Shown here: piece by piece, positions 1 through 7,701 of the stretch
Numbering within the stretch: the stretch's first letter is position 1
How the letters are laid out: each line of letters opens with the position of its first letter
Assembly (NCBI RefSeq): GCF_016907085.1
Contig: NZ_JAFBBJ010000001.1
Span: forward strand, 620,001 to 684,000
Source of the DNA: Clavibacter michiganensis
Lineage (GTDB): Bacteria; Actinomycetota; Actinomycetes; Actinomycetales; Microbacteriaceae
Length of the DNA stretch: 64,000 nucleotides
Direction: 5' to 3'
The notes under the pieces: generated by a model
Seen by the model: the letters and a program-made list of their open reading frames with translations, nothing else
Databases searched by the model: none
What the model was told of the DNA's origin: nothing
Position numbers and translations under genes: made by a program

Positions 1-839
<839 letters not shown>

Positions 840-842
840 CGC

Positions 843-864
843 CTCCCTCCGTGCGCGGAGGGAG
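843..864. terminator. Hairpin terminator between convergent lepA and the first secreted repeat gene
   Basis: A perfect 9-bp inverted repeat, CTCCCTCCG and CGGAGGGAG, is separated by a 4-nt loop, 4 bases after the lepA stop. It lies between convergent genes and can serve both. There is no T-tract, as is common at this GC content. Confidence 0.6.
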
Positions 865-870
865 CGGCCC

Positions 871-1689
871 TCAGCAGGTCGTCGGTCGCGGGGAGCCCGC
901 GGCCACCCACTGGGAGTAGGTCATCTTCACGCCGTCGGGCGCCGCGTAGCCGGAGTACGTGATGTCGGGAGATCCGGCTGCCATGCAGTACCGGTCCCCG
1001 GGGAACGACTTCACGACCTGGGGCGTGGGATACGCGTACGAGGCCCACGAGTCGTAGGAGAGCAGCTCGCCCTGCACGTTCCTCGTGTCCTCGATCACGA
1101 TGGAGGGCAGCCACGGCAGCTTGCGCACGTAGGAGCTGGCGTAGAAGACGTTCCCCTCGCCGGGCTGCTCCGCGAGGGCCGGCGAGCCGAGGTGCCGGTA
1201 CTCGTCGAAGGTGAGCTTGTGGTCGGTGAACTCGGTGCGTCCGACCGAACGCGACAGCGAGGCGATGCTCGAGAAGACCTCGCTGGACGAGGCCCACTTG
1301 TACACGCCGGCCGTCGAGGACAGGCGCGTGGTGACGGGGCGCGGGGAACCGGCGCGCTGCCATTCGCCGTAGCTGATCGGCAGCGAGACGGGATAGTCGG
1401 GGAGGGCGATCTCGGCGTACACGACGGGCGACCACGTGGATCCGAAGAACGTGGCGGACTCCCGGGTGGGAGCCGGGAACCCATCGGCTCGCCACTCCGA
1501 GAACGTCGCGATCGTGGTGACGGTGTCCTCCGGGTTGCCGTCTCCGTCGACGAGGATCAGATCGTCGAGGAACGGCACGGAGTGGTACGAGCGTGTCCGG
1601 GCCTCGGCGGCGCTGGCGGGGGCGGCCGCGACGGCGCCGCCGACGAGGAGCGCGCCGACGAGGGCGAGCGCGGTGAGGGAACGGTTCAT
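871..1689 (-). CDS. Secreted five-repeat W-x3-G-x-P protein, copy 1
   Basis: Predicted secreted protein of 272 residues with no function I recognise. It has a Sec signal peptide (MNRS, hydrophobic core, APASA cleavage region near residue 27). The mature part is five degenerate repeats of about 43-50 residues, each closing on a W/Y-x3-G-x-P box: TFSEWRADGFPAP, SYGEWQRAGSPRP, TFDEYRHLGSPA, SYDSWASYAYPTP and TYSQWVAAGSPRP. Two cysteines, one in DRYC and one as the very last residue (PTTC), probably form a disulfide. The ATG at 1689 was chosen because a signal peptide and a GAGAGG ribosome site follow from it; the frame is open further upstream but reads as non-coding sequence. It is the last of three tandem paralogues. 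Confidence 0.85.
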   Translation of the reverse strand: MNRSLTALALVGALLVGGAVAAAPASAAEARTRSYHSVPFLDDLILVDGDGNPEDTVTTIATFSEWRADGFPAPTRESATFFGSTWSPVVYAEIALPDYPVSLPISYGEWQRAGSPRPVTTRLSSTAGVYKWASSSEVFSSIASLSRSVGRTEFTDHKLTFDEYRHLGSPALAEQPGEGNVFYASSYVRKLPWLPSIVIEDTRNVQGELLSYDSWASYAYPTPQVVKSFPGDRYCMAAGSPDITYSGYAAPDGVKMTYSQWVAAGSPRPTTC

Positions 1690-1897
1690 GGAGGCCTCTC
1701 GGGCGATGGGGATGAGGGTGGGGAGACGGGTGGAGACGGAAGACCGCGAGGCGGTCCTGTCCGAGCATGGCGTGCATCCGTCCGCCGCCGCGCGTGCTTC
1801 CGGACCACCACCTGGACGGCTGGCCGGACGGGCGTCCATCGCGTAGCCGTCAGGGTGACACCTGGCCGGTGGGTCGGTCCGAGCCCGCCGTGCACGA

Positions 1898-1929
1898 CGC
1901 GCCCCCTGCCTCGAGGGGCAGGGGGCGCG
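1898..1929 (-). terminator. Strong hairpin terminator after secreted copy 2
   Basis: A 13-bp perfect stem (CGCGCCCCCTGCC pairing with GGCAGGGGGCGCG) around a 6-nt loop lies 21 bp past the stop of the 1951-2721 gene. It should isolate that gene from copy 1, so copy 1 probably has its own promoter in 1690-1897. Confidence 0.75.
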
Positions 1930-1950
1930 TCGACCGGCAGGCGGAGTCCG

Positions 1951-2721
1951 TCAGCAGGTCGTCGGACGCGGGGAACCGGCGGCCACCCACTGACCGAAGG
2001 TGAGGGTCACGCCGTCCGGCGCCGCCAGACCCGAGTAGCGGACGTCCGCCGAGCCGGCGGCCTGGCAGTATCGGTCGCCGTCGAAGGAGGCGACGACCTG
2101 CGGCGTGGGCTGCGCGAGGTAGGTCCACGTCGCGAAGTCGATCCGCGCGACCTGGCCGGTGTAGAGCTCCCTTCCCACGATGCTGTCGCTCCACGACAGC
2201 TTGCGGTAGGGCTCCTCCTGGGGCCCGACGACGGCGGGGTACCCGAGGTGGCGATACTCGGGGAACGTCAGCTTGTGCTGGGCGGGCTCGTCCGCGAAGG
2301 CGACGCCGGCGGAGACGAAGAGCTCGTCGGAACCGCGGTACTTGTACACGGTGGAGTCCGCGGCGAGACGGTCGGTGCGCGGCGTCGGCGCACCCAGCTT
2401 CGTCCAGGACGCGTAGTCGAGGTACGCCGAGAACGTGACGCGGCCTGCGGTGGCGTCGGCGAAGATCGTCGAGTCCCACGTGTACTTCACGTAGTCCATG
2501 GAGGCGGGCCGCGGCTTCGGGAAACCGTCCTGCTTCCAGTCATCGAAGGTCGCGGGCACGACGGTCGGGCCGTCGGGGGAGTCCACGTCGACGAAGAGGT
2601 CGGCGCTGTACGGAACGGAGTAGTACTGCCCGGCGCCGATCGCGGCGTGGGCGGGCAGGGCGACGGCGGCGCTGCCGAAGACGACGGCGGCCGCGATGAG
2701 GGAGCGGATCGTGCGGTTCAT
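1951..2721 (-). CDS. Secreted five-repeat W-x3-G-x-P protein, copy 2
   Basis: A 256-residue paralogue of its two neighbours, function unknown. The signal peptide runs to about residue 26 (LPAHA). Repeat boxes end near residues 70, 114, 163, 206 and 253: TFDDWKQDGFPKP, DYASWTKLGAPTP, TFPEYRHLGYPA, DFATWTYLAQPTP and TFGQWVAAGSPRP. The repeats also share an aromatic Y-x-W-x-x-x-I segment near the start of each unit. Cysteines are only Cys219 (DRYC) and the terminal Cys256. Each repeat resembles the repeat in the same position of the other copies more than its own neighbours, so whole genes were duplicated after the repeats diverged. The ATG at 2721 is preceded by GAAAGG. Extracellular or cell-surface location is inferred. 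Confidence 0.87.
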   Translation of the reverse strand: MNRTIRSLIAAAVVFGSAAVALPAHAAIGAGQYYSVPYSADLFVDVDSPDGPTVVPATFDDWKQDGFPKPRPASMDYVKYTWDSTIFADATAGRVTFSAYLDYASWTKLGAPTPRTDRLAADSTVYKYRGSDELFVSAGVAFADEPAQHKLTFPEYRHLGYPAVVGPQEEPYRKLSWSDSIVGRELYTGQVARIDFATWTYLAQPTPQVVASFDGDRYCQAAGSADVRYSGLAAPDGVTLTFGQWVAAGSPRPTTC

Positions 2722-2812
2722 GATGCCTTTCGTGGCGGGTAGCTGATGGTCATGCGGCCGGATGGCGCGAGTGCCGGGGGAGACACCGGGGTGTCGGGGT
2801 GGCGGGGTGGCA

Positions 2813-3583
2813 TCAGCAGCGCGCGGGCTGCGGGGAACCGGCCGCGACCCACTGGCCGAAGTCGAGCTTCACGCCGTCCGGTGCCGCGATGCCGACGTAG
2901 CGGATGTCCGCGGAGCCCGCGGCCTGGCAGAACCTGTCGCCGTCGAACGACTTCACGATCCGCGGGGTGGGACGGGCGTAGTAGTCCCAGGTGGCGAAGT
3001 CGAGCGCCTCGTCCTCGCCCGTCCCCGTGTCGGGGCCGACGATCGAGGGGAGCCAGGACAGCTTGCTGAACGCGTAGTCCAGGACGTCGGGAGCGGGGTA
3101 GCCGAGGTGAGCGAATTCGGCGAAGGTCAGCTTGTGGTTGACCGGGAGGTCGTCGCCGTAGCTGCCCTGACCGACGAAGACCTCGGAGGAGTATCCGTAG
3201 CGGAAGGCCTGGCCGTCCACCGCGAGGCGGTCGCTGGTGGCCTTCGGCGATCCCGCAGCGCGCCACTGCCCGTACGTGAGGGCGAACGACGCGGCCGCGG
3301 CGTCGGTCTGCACGTCGGCGTAGATCGTCGGGGACCACGTGTAGGAGCGGTAGGCGACCCGGCTCGGCACCGGCTTCGGCAGCCCGTCCGAGGCCCACTC
3401 GTCGAAGGTGGCGATCTGGAGGTAGAAGACCCCCTCGCCCTCGCCGGTCGTGTAGAGGTCGCCGCTGAAGGGGACCGAGTAGTAGGTGCCGTCGCCGGGT
3501 GCCGCCTGCGCCGGCGTGGCGACGAGGGCGCTGCCGAGCACGAGGGCTCCGGCGATGGCGAGGGCGGGGATGGAGCGGTTCAC
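2813..3583 (-). CDS. Secreted five-repeat W-x3-G-x-P protein, copy 3
   Basis: A 256-residue paralogue and the first of the three in transcription order, starting at GTG 3583 behind GGAAGG. The signal peptide ends near ATPAQA. Five repeat boxes follow: TFDEWASDGLPKP, TYGQWRAAGSPKA, TFAEFAHLGYPAP, DFATWDYYARPTP and DFGQWVAAGSPQP. The cysteine pair is conserved (DRFC and the C-terminal PARC). The gap to copy 2 is 91 bp with only a weak 5-bp hairpin, so these two could be co-transcribed. No catalytic motif, LPXTG sorting signal or transmembrane tail is visible, so the product is probably released or non-covalently attached to the wall. Confidence 0.87.
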   Translation of the reverse strand: MNRSIPALAIAGALVLGSALVATPAQAAPGDGTYYSVPFSGDLYTTGEGEGVFYLQIATFDEWASDGLPKPVPSRVAYRSYTWSPTIYADVQTDAAAASFALTYGQWRAAGSPKATSDRLAVDGQAFRYGYSSEVFVGQGSYGDDLPVNHKLTFAEFAHLGYPAPDVLDYAFSKLSWLPSIVGPDTGTGEDEALDFATWDYYARPTPRIVKSFDGDRFCQAAGSADIRYVGIAAPDGVKLDFGQWVAAGSPQPARC

Positions 3584-3717
3584 GATGGCCTTCCGATGGT
3601 CGACGCGATGGTCGAGAGGTGCGGGAGTGGATGCGGGGGTACGGCGGATCGAGGCGCGTACGACGACCGGACCGCGATGCGGACCGGGACGAGTGCACCC
3701 GAGATGACGTTCCCCTG

Positions 3718-3734
3718 GGCCGGTCCGACCGGCC
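3718..3734. repeat. 17-bp palindrome upstream of the secreted repeat genes
   Basis: GGCCGGTC-C-GACCGGCC has perfect 8-bp arms around one central base. It lies just downstream of a possible minus-strand -10 (GATAGC, 3745-3750), a position suited to an operator. Chance occurrence in GC-rich DNA cannot be excluded. Confidence 0.4.
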
Positions 3735-3983
3735 GTGGCTGAAAGCTATCGGCCCCGGGAGGCGCGAAGGAGAACCCCGGGTCACGGACGGATAACGCTT
3801 CGATCCGCGCTACGGCGCGGGGATGAGGGACCCGCCCTCGTCGTCATCCGCACGGATGAGACGGGGCCGTCCGGCACCCCCGAGCAGGGGGCGAGCGTGC
3901 TCCGCGGGCCTCGTCGCGGGCGGCGCCGCACGGCGCGATGAGGCGAGCCCGCCCACGTCGGGGGAGCGCGCAGCGACACGCCG

Positions 3984-3989
3984 TAGTCT
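3984..3989 (+). promoter_or_regulatory. -10 box TAGTCT for the DUF1990 gene (leaderless)
   Basis: TAGTCT ends 7 nt before the ATG at 3997, and there is no ribosome site between. Transcription would begin at or next to the start codon. Confidence 0.55.
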
Positions 3990-3996
3990 TGACGTC

Positions 3997-4650
3997 ATGC
4001 GCCGCAGCACCTACACCGCGACCGCCGTCACGTACGGCTCCGTCGGCGGCACCCAGGCCGTCGACCTCATGACCTACCCGCCCGAGGGCTACCGTCCCGC
4101 GGAGGCGAGCGCCCGGCTCGGCAGCGGCGACGAGCGCTTCGAGCAGGCCGTCGCCCTCCTCATGACGTGGGGCGTGCAGCGCGGCAGCGGCATCGAGGTC
4201 ACCCGCATCGAGCAGGAGGTGCCGGACGACCCCGGCTACACCGGCCTCGAGTTCGACGAGGACGGGGTGCCCCAGGTGCCGGTCGACCGCCCGCGGGAGA
4301 CGCTGTACGGCGACGACGGCACCGCATGGATCACGTCGGGGACCTCGGCCGTGCTGCGCATGCCGTTCGGCCCGTTCCATCCCGAGGCGCCGGTCCGCGT
4401 CGTGTACACCGTGCAGGAGACCGACCGCGTCGGCTTCGCGTACGGCACGGTGCACGGGCACCCGCTGAGCGGCGAGGAGGCGTTCCTCGTCTCCCGGGAG
4501 CCCGACGGCAGCGTGTGGCTCACCCTCCGTGTCTTCTCGCGACCGGCGTCGTGGCCGATGCGGCTCGCGAGCCCGGTCCTGCGCATCGTGCAGGGCGTGT
4601 TCATGCGCCGGTACCTGCGGTCGCTGCACCCGGCGGTCGCGTCCGCCTGA
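3997..4650 (+). CDS. DUF1990 family protein
   Basis: A 217-residue protein of the DUF1990 family, function unknown. Family-like features are the YGSVGGT start, the MTWGVQRGSGIEV segment, a TYTVQE-like strand (VVYTVQETDRVGFAYGTVHGHPLSGEEAF) and a C-terminal RYLRSL. No signal peptide or membrane segment, so probably cytoplasmic. The ATG at 3997 was preferred over upstream in-frame codons because a -10 box lies 7 nt before it and the family alignment begins there. It is convergent with the HAD gene 21 bp downstream. Confidence 0.8.
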   Translation: MRRSTYTATAVTYGSVGGTQAVDLMTYPPEGYRPAEASARLGSGDERFEQAVALLMTWGVQRGSGIEVTRIEQEVPDDPGYTGLEFDEDGVPQVPVDRPRETLYGDDGTAWITSGTSAVLRMPFGPFHPEAPVRVVYTVQETDRVGFAYGTVHGHPLSGEEAFLVSREPDGSVWLTLRVFSRPASWPMRLASPVLRIVQGVFMRRYLRSLHPAVASA

Positions 4651-4671
4651 TCCGCCGTCCGCCGAGCCGCG

Positions 4672-5373
4672 TCAGCGCGCGGAGAGCCCGTCCAGGTACG
4701 CCATGACCTCGTCGTGGCCCGTCGCGAGATCGGGCACCACGACGGCCGCGTGCGCGTCCGGCGACCGGAGCTGCGCGACGTCGTAGGCGCCCGTGGCGAC
4801 GGCGACGAACGGGAAGCCGGCGGCCTCGGCCGCGACGCCGTCGGCGGGGGTGTCGCCGATGATCACGACGGTCGCCCCGGCCAGCGCCTCCGCGGCGCGG
4901 CGCGTGAGGTCGCTGCGGATCCGCGCCTCGTGCCCGAAGAACGACGCGTCCCAGTCGAAGAGGTCGACGTCGAGCCCTGCGCCGTCCAGCTTGTACCGCG
5001 CGCGGAGCGGCGAGTTCCCGGTGAGCAGGGCGTTCACCCAGCCGCGCCCGGCGACGTCGGCGACGAGCCGCGGCACGCCGACCGGCACCTCGCGCCGGCC
5101 CGCGCCGTAGTGCTCGACGCGCGACATGCCCTCGAGCTGCTCGCGGACCGCCGCGTGCAGCGACTCCGGCAGGCCGTACAGGTCGAGCGTCTCCCAGATG
5201 ATCTGGCCGTCCGTCTTCCCGTGCGCGTGCACGGTGCGGTCCGGGAGCTCCTCGCCCGCGGCGAGCTCGATGGCGCGGTGGTACATGCTGCCGGCGCGCG
5301 GGCCGTTGAGGAGGAGCGTGCCGTCGACGTCCCAGAGGACGTGCAGGGGCCGGGGCGAGGGGGCGTCGGTCAT
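4672..5373 (-). CDS. HAD-family hydrolase, phosphoglycolate-phosphatase type
   Basis: A 233-residue haloacid dehalogenase-fold phosphatase. Motif I is WDVDGTLLL with nucleophile Asp15 and Asp17. Motif II is LLTGNS. The acidic motif IV is IIGDTPADG. An alpha-helical cap lies between motifs I and II. It probably removes phosphate from a small phosphorylated metabolite in the cytoplasm; the substrate cannot be read from sequence. CAGGAT lies 6 nt before the ATG at 5373 (box 5380-5385 on the minus strand), consistent with a leaderless message. It is divergent from hemW, with 79 bp between them. Confidence 0.85.
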   Translation of the reverse strand: MTDAPSPRPLHVLWDVDGTLLLNGPRAGSMYHRAIELAAGEELPDRTVHAHGKTDGQIIWETLDLYGLPESLHAAVREQLEGMSRVEHYGAGRREVPVGVPRLVADVAGRGWVNALLTGNSPLRARYKLDGAGLDVDLFDWDASFFGHEARIRSDLTRRAAEALAGATVVIIGDTPADGVAAEAAGFPFVAVATGAYDVAQLRSPDAHAAVVVPDLATGHDEVMAYLDGLSAR

Positions 5374-5440
5374 GCCCCCATCCTGCCGGAGGACGGGGCC
5401 GCCCCCGCCGGCGGCGGACCCGGGCGCCTCCCGGCCGGGG

Positions 5441-5446
5441 GATGAT
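5441..5446 (+). promoter_or_regulatory. -10 box GATGAT for hemW (leaderless)
   Basis: GATGAT ends exactly 6 nt before the hemW ATG at 5453, matching the spacing at recO and other genes here. Confidence 0.5.
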
Positions 5447-5452
5447 GGACGG

Positions 5453-6676
5453 ATGCCGTCCGCCCTGCCCCTCGCCGATCCCGCCCCCGCCGACGGCCTG
5501 CTCCCCGCCTCGGCGTCGGTCGGCGCCGACGCCCGCGCGTTCGGCGTGTACCTGCACGTCCCTTTCTGCCGCGTCCGCTGCGGCTACTGCGACTTCAACA
5601 CCTACACGGCACCGGAGCTGCGCGGCGTGAAGCAGTCCGACTACGCGTCGCAGGCCGTGCAGGAGGTGCGCTTCGCGGGATCCGCGCTGCGGGCCTCCGG
5701 CGTGCCCGCGCGTCCCGCGTCCACCGTCTTCCTCGGCGGCGGCACCCCGACGCTCCTGCCGGTCGAGGACCTCGTCCGGATGCTCGACGCCGTGCGCGAC
5801 ACGTGGGGCATCGCCGCGGGCGCCGAGGTCACGACCGAGGCGAACCCCGACAGCGTGGACGACGCGTACCTGGCCGCCCTCGCGGCGGGCGGCTTCACGC
5901 GCGTGTCCTTCGGCATGCAGTCCGCCGTGCCGCGCGTGCTCGCGACGCTCGAGCGCACGCACGATCCCGCCCGGATCGCGCCCGTCGTCCGCGGCGCCCG
6001 CGCCGCCGGACTCGAGGTCAGCCTCGACCTCATCTACGGGACGCCGGGGGAGACCATCGACGACTGGCGCGCCTCGCTCGAGCAGGCGATCGCGCAGGAG
6101 CCCGACCACCTGTCCGCGTACGCGCTCATCGTGGAGCCCGGCACGAAGCTCGCGCGGCAGATCCGCCGCGGCGAGGTCCCCGAGCCCGACGAGGACCTCC
6201 AGGCCGACATGTACGAGCTCGCCGACCGCCTCCTCGGCGAGGCCGGCTACGAGTGGTACGAGGTGAGCAACTGGGCGCGTGGCGGCCGCCGGAGCCGGCA
6301 CAACCTCGCCTACTGGCAGGGCCACGACTGGTGGGGCGTCGGCCCCGGCGCGCACAGCCACGTGGGCGGCGTCCGCTGGTGGAACGTCAAGCACCCCGCC
6401 GCCTACGCCGACCGCGTGCTCGCGGGGGCCTCGCCCGGCGCGGGCCGCGAGTCGCTCGACGACGCGACGCGCGAGGTCGAGCGCGTGCTCCTCGGCGCCC
6501 GCATCCGCGACGGCCTCGCCATCCCGACGCTCGCCGCGGAGGGCCGCAGGCAGGTCGCGGGGCTCATCGCGGACGGCCTGGTCGATCCGCGTGCCGCGCT
6601 CTCCGGCACCCTCGTTCTCACGCTGCAGGGGCGCCTGCTCGCCGACGCCGTCGTGAGGCGCCTCCTCGAGGACTAG
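5453..6676 (+). CDS. hemW: Radical SAM heme chaperone HemW
   Basis: A 407-residue radical-SAM protein of the HemW (formerly oxygen-independent coproporphyrinogen oxidase-like) family, which binds heme and delivers it to target proteins. The 4Fe-4S motif is Cys39-x3-Cys43-x2-Cys46 within HVPFCRVRCGYCDF, followed by the glycine-rich SAM segment FLGGGTPTLL. The HemW signatures SFGMQS and LIYGTPGET and a C-terminal HemN-like domain (ISNWARGGRRSRHNLAYW-like region) follow. True HemN has an extra N-terminal cysteine that this family lacks. The ATG at 5453 was chosen from the -10 box 6 nt upstream; the frame stays open earlier but is unrelated. Standing between lepA and hrcA is the standard actinobacterial order. 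Confidence 0.93.
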   Translation: MPSALPLADPAPADGLLPASASVGADARAFGVYLHVPFCRVRCGYCDFNTYTAPELRGVKQSDYASQAVQEVRFAGSALRASGVPARPASTVFLGGGTPTLLPVEDLVRMLDAVRDTWGIAAGAEVTTEANPDSVDDAYLAALAAGGFTRVSFGMQSAVPRVLATLERTHDPARIAPVVRGARAAGLEVSLDLIYGTPGETIDDWRASLEQAIAQEPDHLSAYALIVEPGTKLARQIRRGEVPEPDEDLQADMYELADRLLGEAGYEWYEVSNWARGGRRSRHNLAYWQGHDWWGVGPGAHSHVGGVRWWNVKHPAAYADRVLAGASPGAGRESLDDATREVERVLLGARIRDGLAIPTLAAEGRRQVAGLIADGLVDPRAALSGTLVLTLQGRLLADAVVRRLLED

Positions 6677-6695
6677 GCGTCGGCCAGGCCGGGCG

Positions 6696-7109
6696 TCAGA
6701 GGACGACCGCGCCCACCACGTCGACGCCCTCGCGCTCCGCGTCGCTGCGCTCCACGCAGAACTCGTTGCCCTCGGGATCCGCGAGCACCACCCAGCCGCT
6801 CCCGTCCGCGTTCCTGCGGTCGGCGACGAGCGACGATCCGAGCGCCAGCACCCGGTCGACCTCCTCGTCGCGGGTGCGGTCGTCGGGTGCGAGGTCGAGG
6901 TGGAGCCGGTTCTTGGTGGTCTTGGGGCTGTCCGCCCGCTGCAGGATGATGCCGAGGCCGGAGACGGGATCACCGAGCCATGCGGCGTCCTGGCCGGGCA
7001 GGTTCGGCTCGTCCGGGTCCTCCGCGAAGCCCGTCACGCCCGCCCAGAAGAGCGAGAGCGCGTGCGGGTCGCGGCAGTCGATCGCGACGTGCCGGATCCT
7101 CGCGCTCAC
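6696..7109 (-). CDS. VOC (glyoxalase-like) family protein
   Basis: A 137-residue glyoxalase/bleomycin-resistance fold protein. It begins RIRHVAIDCRDPHALSLFWAGVTG, the typical first beta-alpha unit with a metal-ligand-type His. The second half contains NRLHLDLAP with the second His and ends with DPEGNEFCVE, where the Glu is the usual third ligand. Such proteins bind or isomerise small hydrophobic or electrophilic compounds; the substrate is unknown. Start is GTG 7109. It begins 10 bp after the stop of the DUF4870 gene on the same strand, so the two are probably co-transcribed. Confidence 0.82.
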   Translation of the reverse strand: MSARIRHVAIDCRDPHALSLFWAGVTGFAEDPDEPNLPGQDAAWLGDPVSGLGIILQRADSPKTTKNRLHLDLAPDDRTRDEEVDRVLALGSSLVADRRNADGSGWVVLADPEGNEFCVERSDAEREGVDVVGAVVL

Positions 7110-7119
7110 GGTCGTCCGC

Positions 7120-7515
7120 CTACTTGATCCACCGGATGTTGAGCGGGTAGCGGTATGGCCGGCCGGCCTGGACGCGCGTGCCGCCGATGATCGCGAACAC
7201 GATGTTGACCACCACGACCGCGAAGATCACGAGGCCGAGGAGGAGGTTGAGGATGATCCCGAGGATGGGGATGACGATGAAGATCGCCTGCAGCACGTTG
7301 AGGATGACGAGCGCGCCCGCGACGTTGATGGTCCAGTTGGTCGCCTCCTTGCCCTCCTGGTCGGTGAAGCGGCCGCGCTCGCGGAACACGAGCCAGACGA
7401 TGAACGACGGCACGATGAGGATCGCGAGGAAGTGCGTGAGCGACGCCCAGAGGCGGTCCTCGCTCGGCGTGAGCGGGGCGGGCGCGCCGTACGGGTGGGG
7501 ATCGGGTGCGGACAT
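7120..7515 (-). CDS. DUF4870 (Tic20-like) membrane protein
   Basis: A 131-residue integral membrane protein of the DUF4870 family. The N-terminus is Pro-rich (PHPYGAPAPLTPSEDRLWASLTH), then come three or four hydrophobic helices, and the family motif KEATNWTINV lies at the loop before helix two. The C-terminus ends RYPLNIRWIK. Its molecular role is not established. ATG 7515 with an upstream GAGAGGC ribosome site begins the protein; the frame remains open far upstream antisense to hrcA and dnaJ, which is a GC artefact. It is divergent from hrcA. Confidence 0.85.
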   Translation of the reverse strand: MSAPDPHPYGAPAPLTPSEDRLWASLTHFLAILIVPSFIVWLVFRERGRFTDQEGKEATNWTINVAGALVILNVLQAIFIVIPILGIILNLLLGLVIFAVVVVNIVFAIIGGTRVQAGRPYRYPLNIRWIK

Positions 7516-7657
7516 CGCGGGAGCCTCTCGGTGCCGGGTGCCGACCGGGGAACGGCGGACGCAGGCGGATCGTGGGTGGAGCCTGGCAGCACCGGGCTGG
7601 TCCACGGTACCGCCGACGACGCGCGCCCGGCAACGCCGAGCACCCGCGGAGCCGCGG

Positions 7658-7663
7658 TACGAT
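7658..7663 (+). promoter_or_regulatory. -10 box TACGAT of the hrcA promoter
   Basis: TACGAT immediately abuts the CIRCE-like element, which would therefore cover the transcription start. The downstream leader is about 30 nt and carries an AGGAGGG ribosome site. Confidence 0.6.
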
Positions 7664-7689
7664 TGGCAGTCAGAACCGACGAGTGCCAG
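7663..7689. promoter_or_regulatory. CIRCE-like HrcA operator
   Basis: TTGGCAGTC, 9-nt spacer, GAGTGCCAG. This matches the CIRCE arrangement TTAGCACTC-N9-GAGTGCTAA in spacing and in most arm positions, with a weaker left arm. HrcA, encoded 13 bp downstream, is the repressor that binds CIRCE, so autoregulation of hrcA-dnaJ by heat shock is inferred. Confidence 0.8.
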
Positions 7690-7701
7690 GAGGGAGCCGC
7701 C

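Larger units (their letters stand above)
3584..3996. other. Gene-free divergent intergenic region of 413 bp
   Basis: No supportable coding sequence. Short frames here lack ribosome sites and read as compositional noise. It lies between the divergent secreted copy 3 and the DUF1990 gene and should hold both promoters. A near-perfect palindrome sits at 3718-3734. GATAGC on the minus strand at 3745-3750 could be a -10 box for copy 3, leaving a leader of about 150 nt. The box for the rightward gene is at 3984-3989. Confidence 0.6.

Noticed and set aside
1690..1839. A 50-residue N-terminal extension of secreted copy 1
   Set aside because: It would bury the signal peptide, and the two paralogues start at the equivalent of 1689.
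5126..5452. Upstream in-frame start codons for hemW
   Set aside because: They lie opposite the HAD gene, give non-family sequence, and the promoter box 6 nt before 5453 marks the start.
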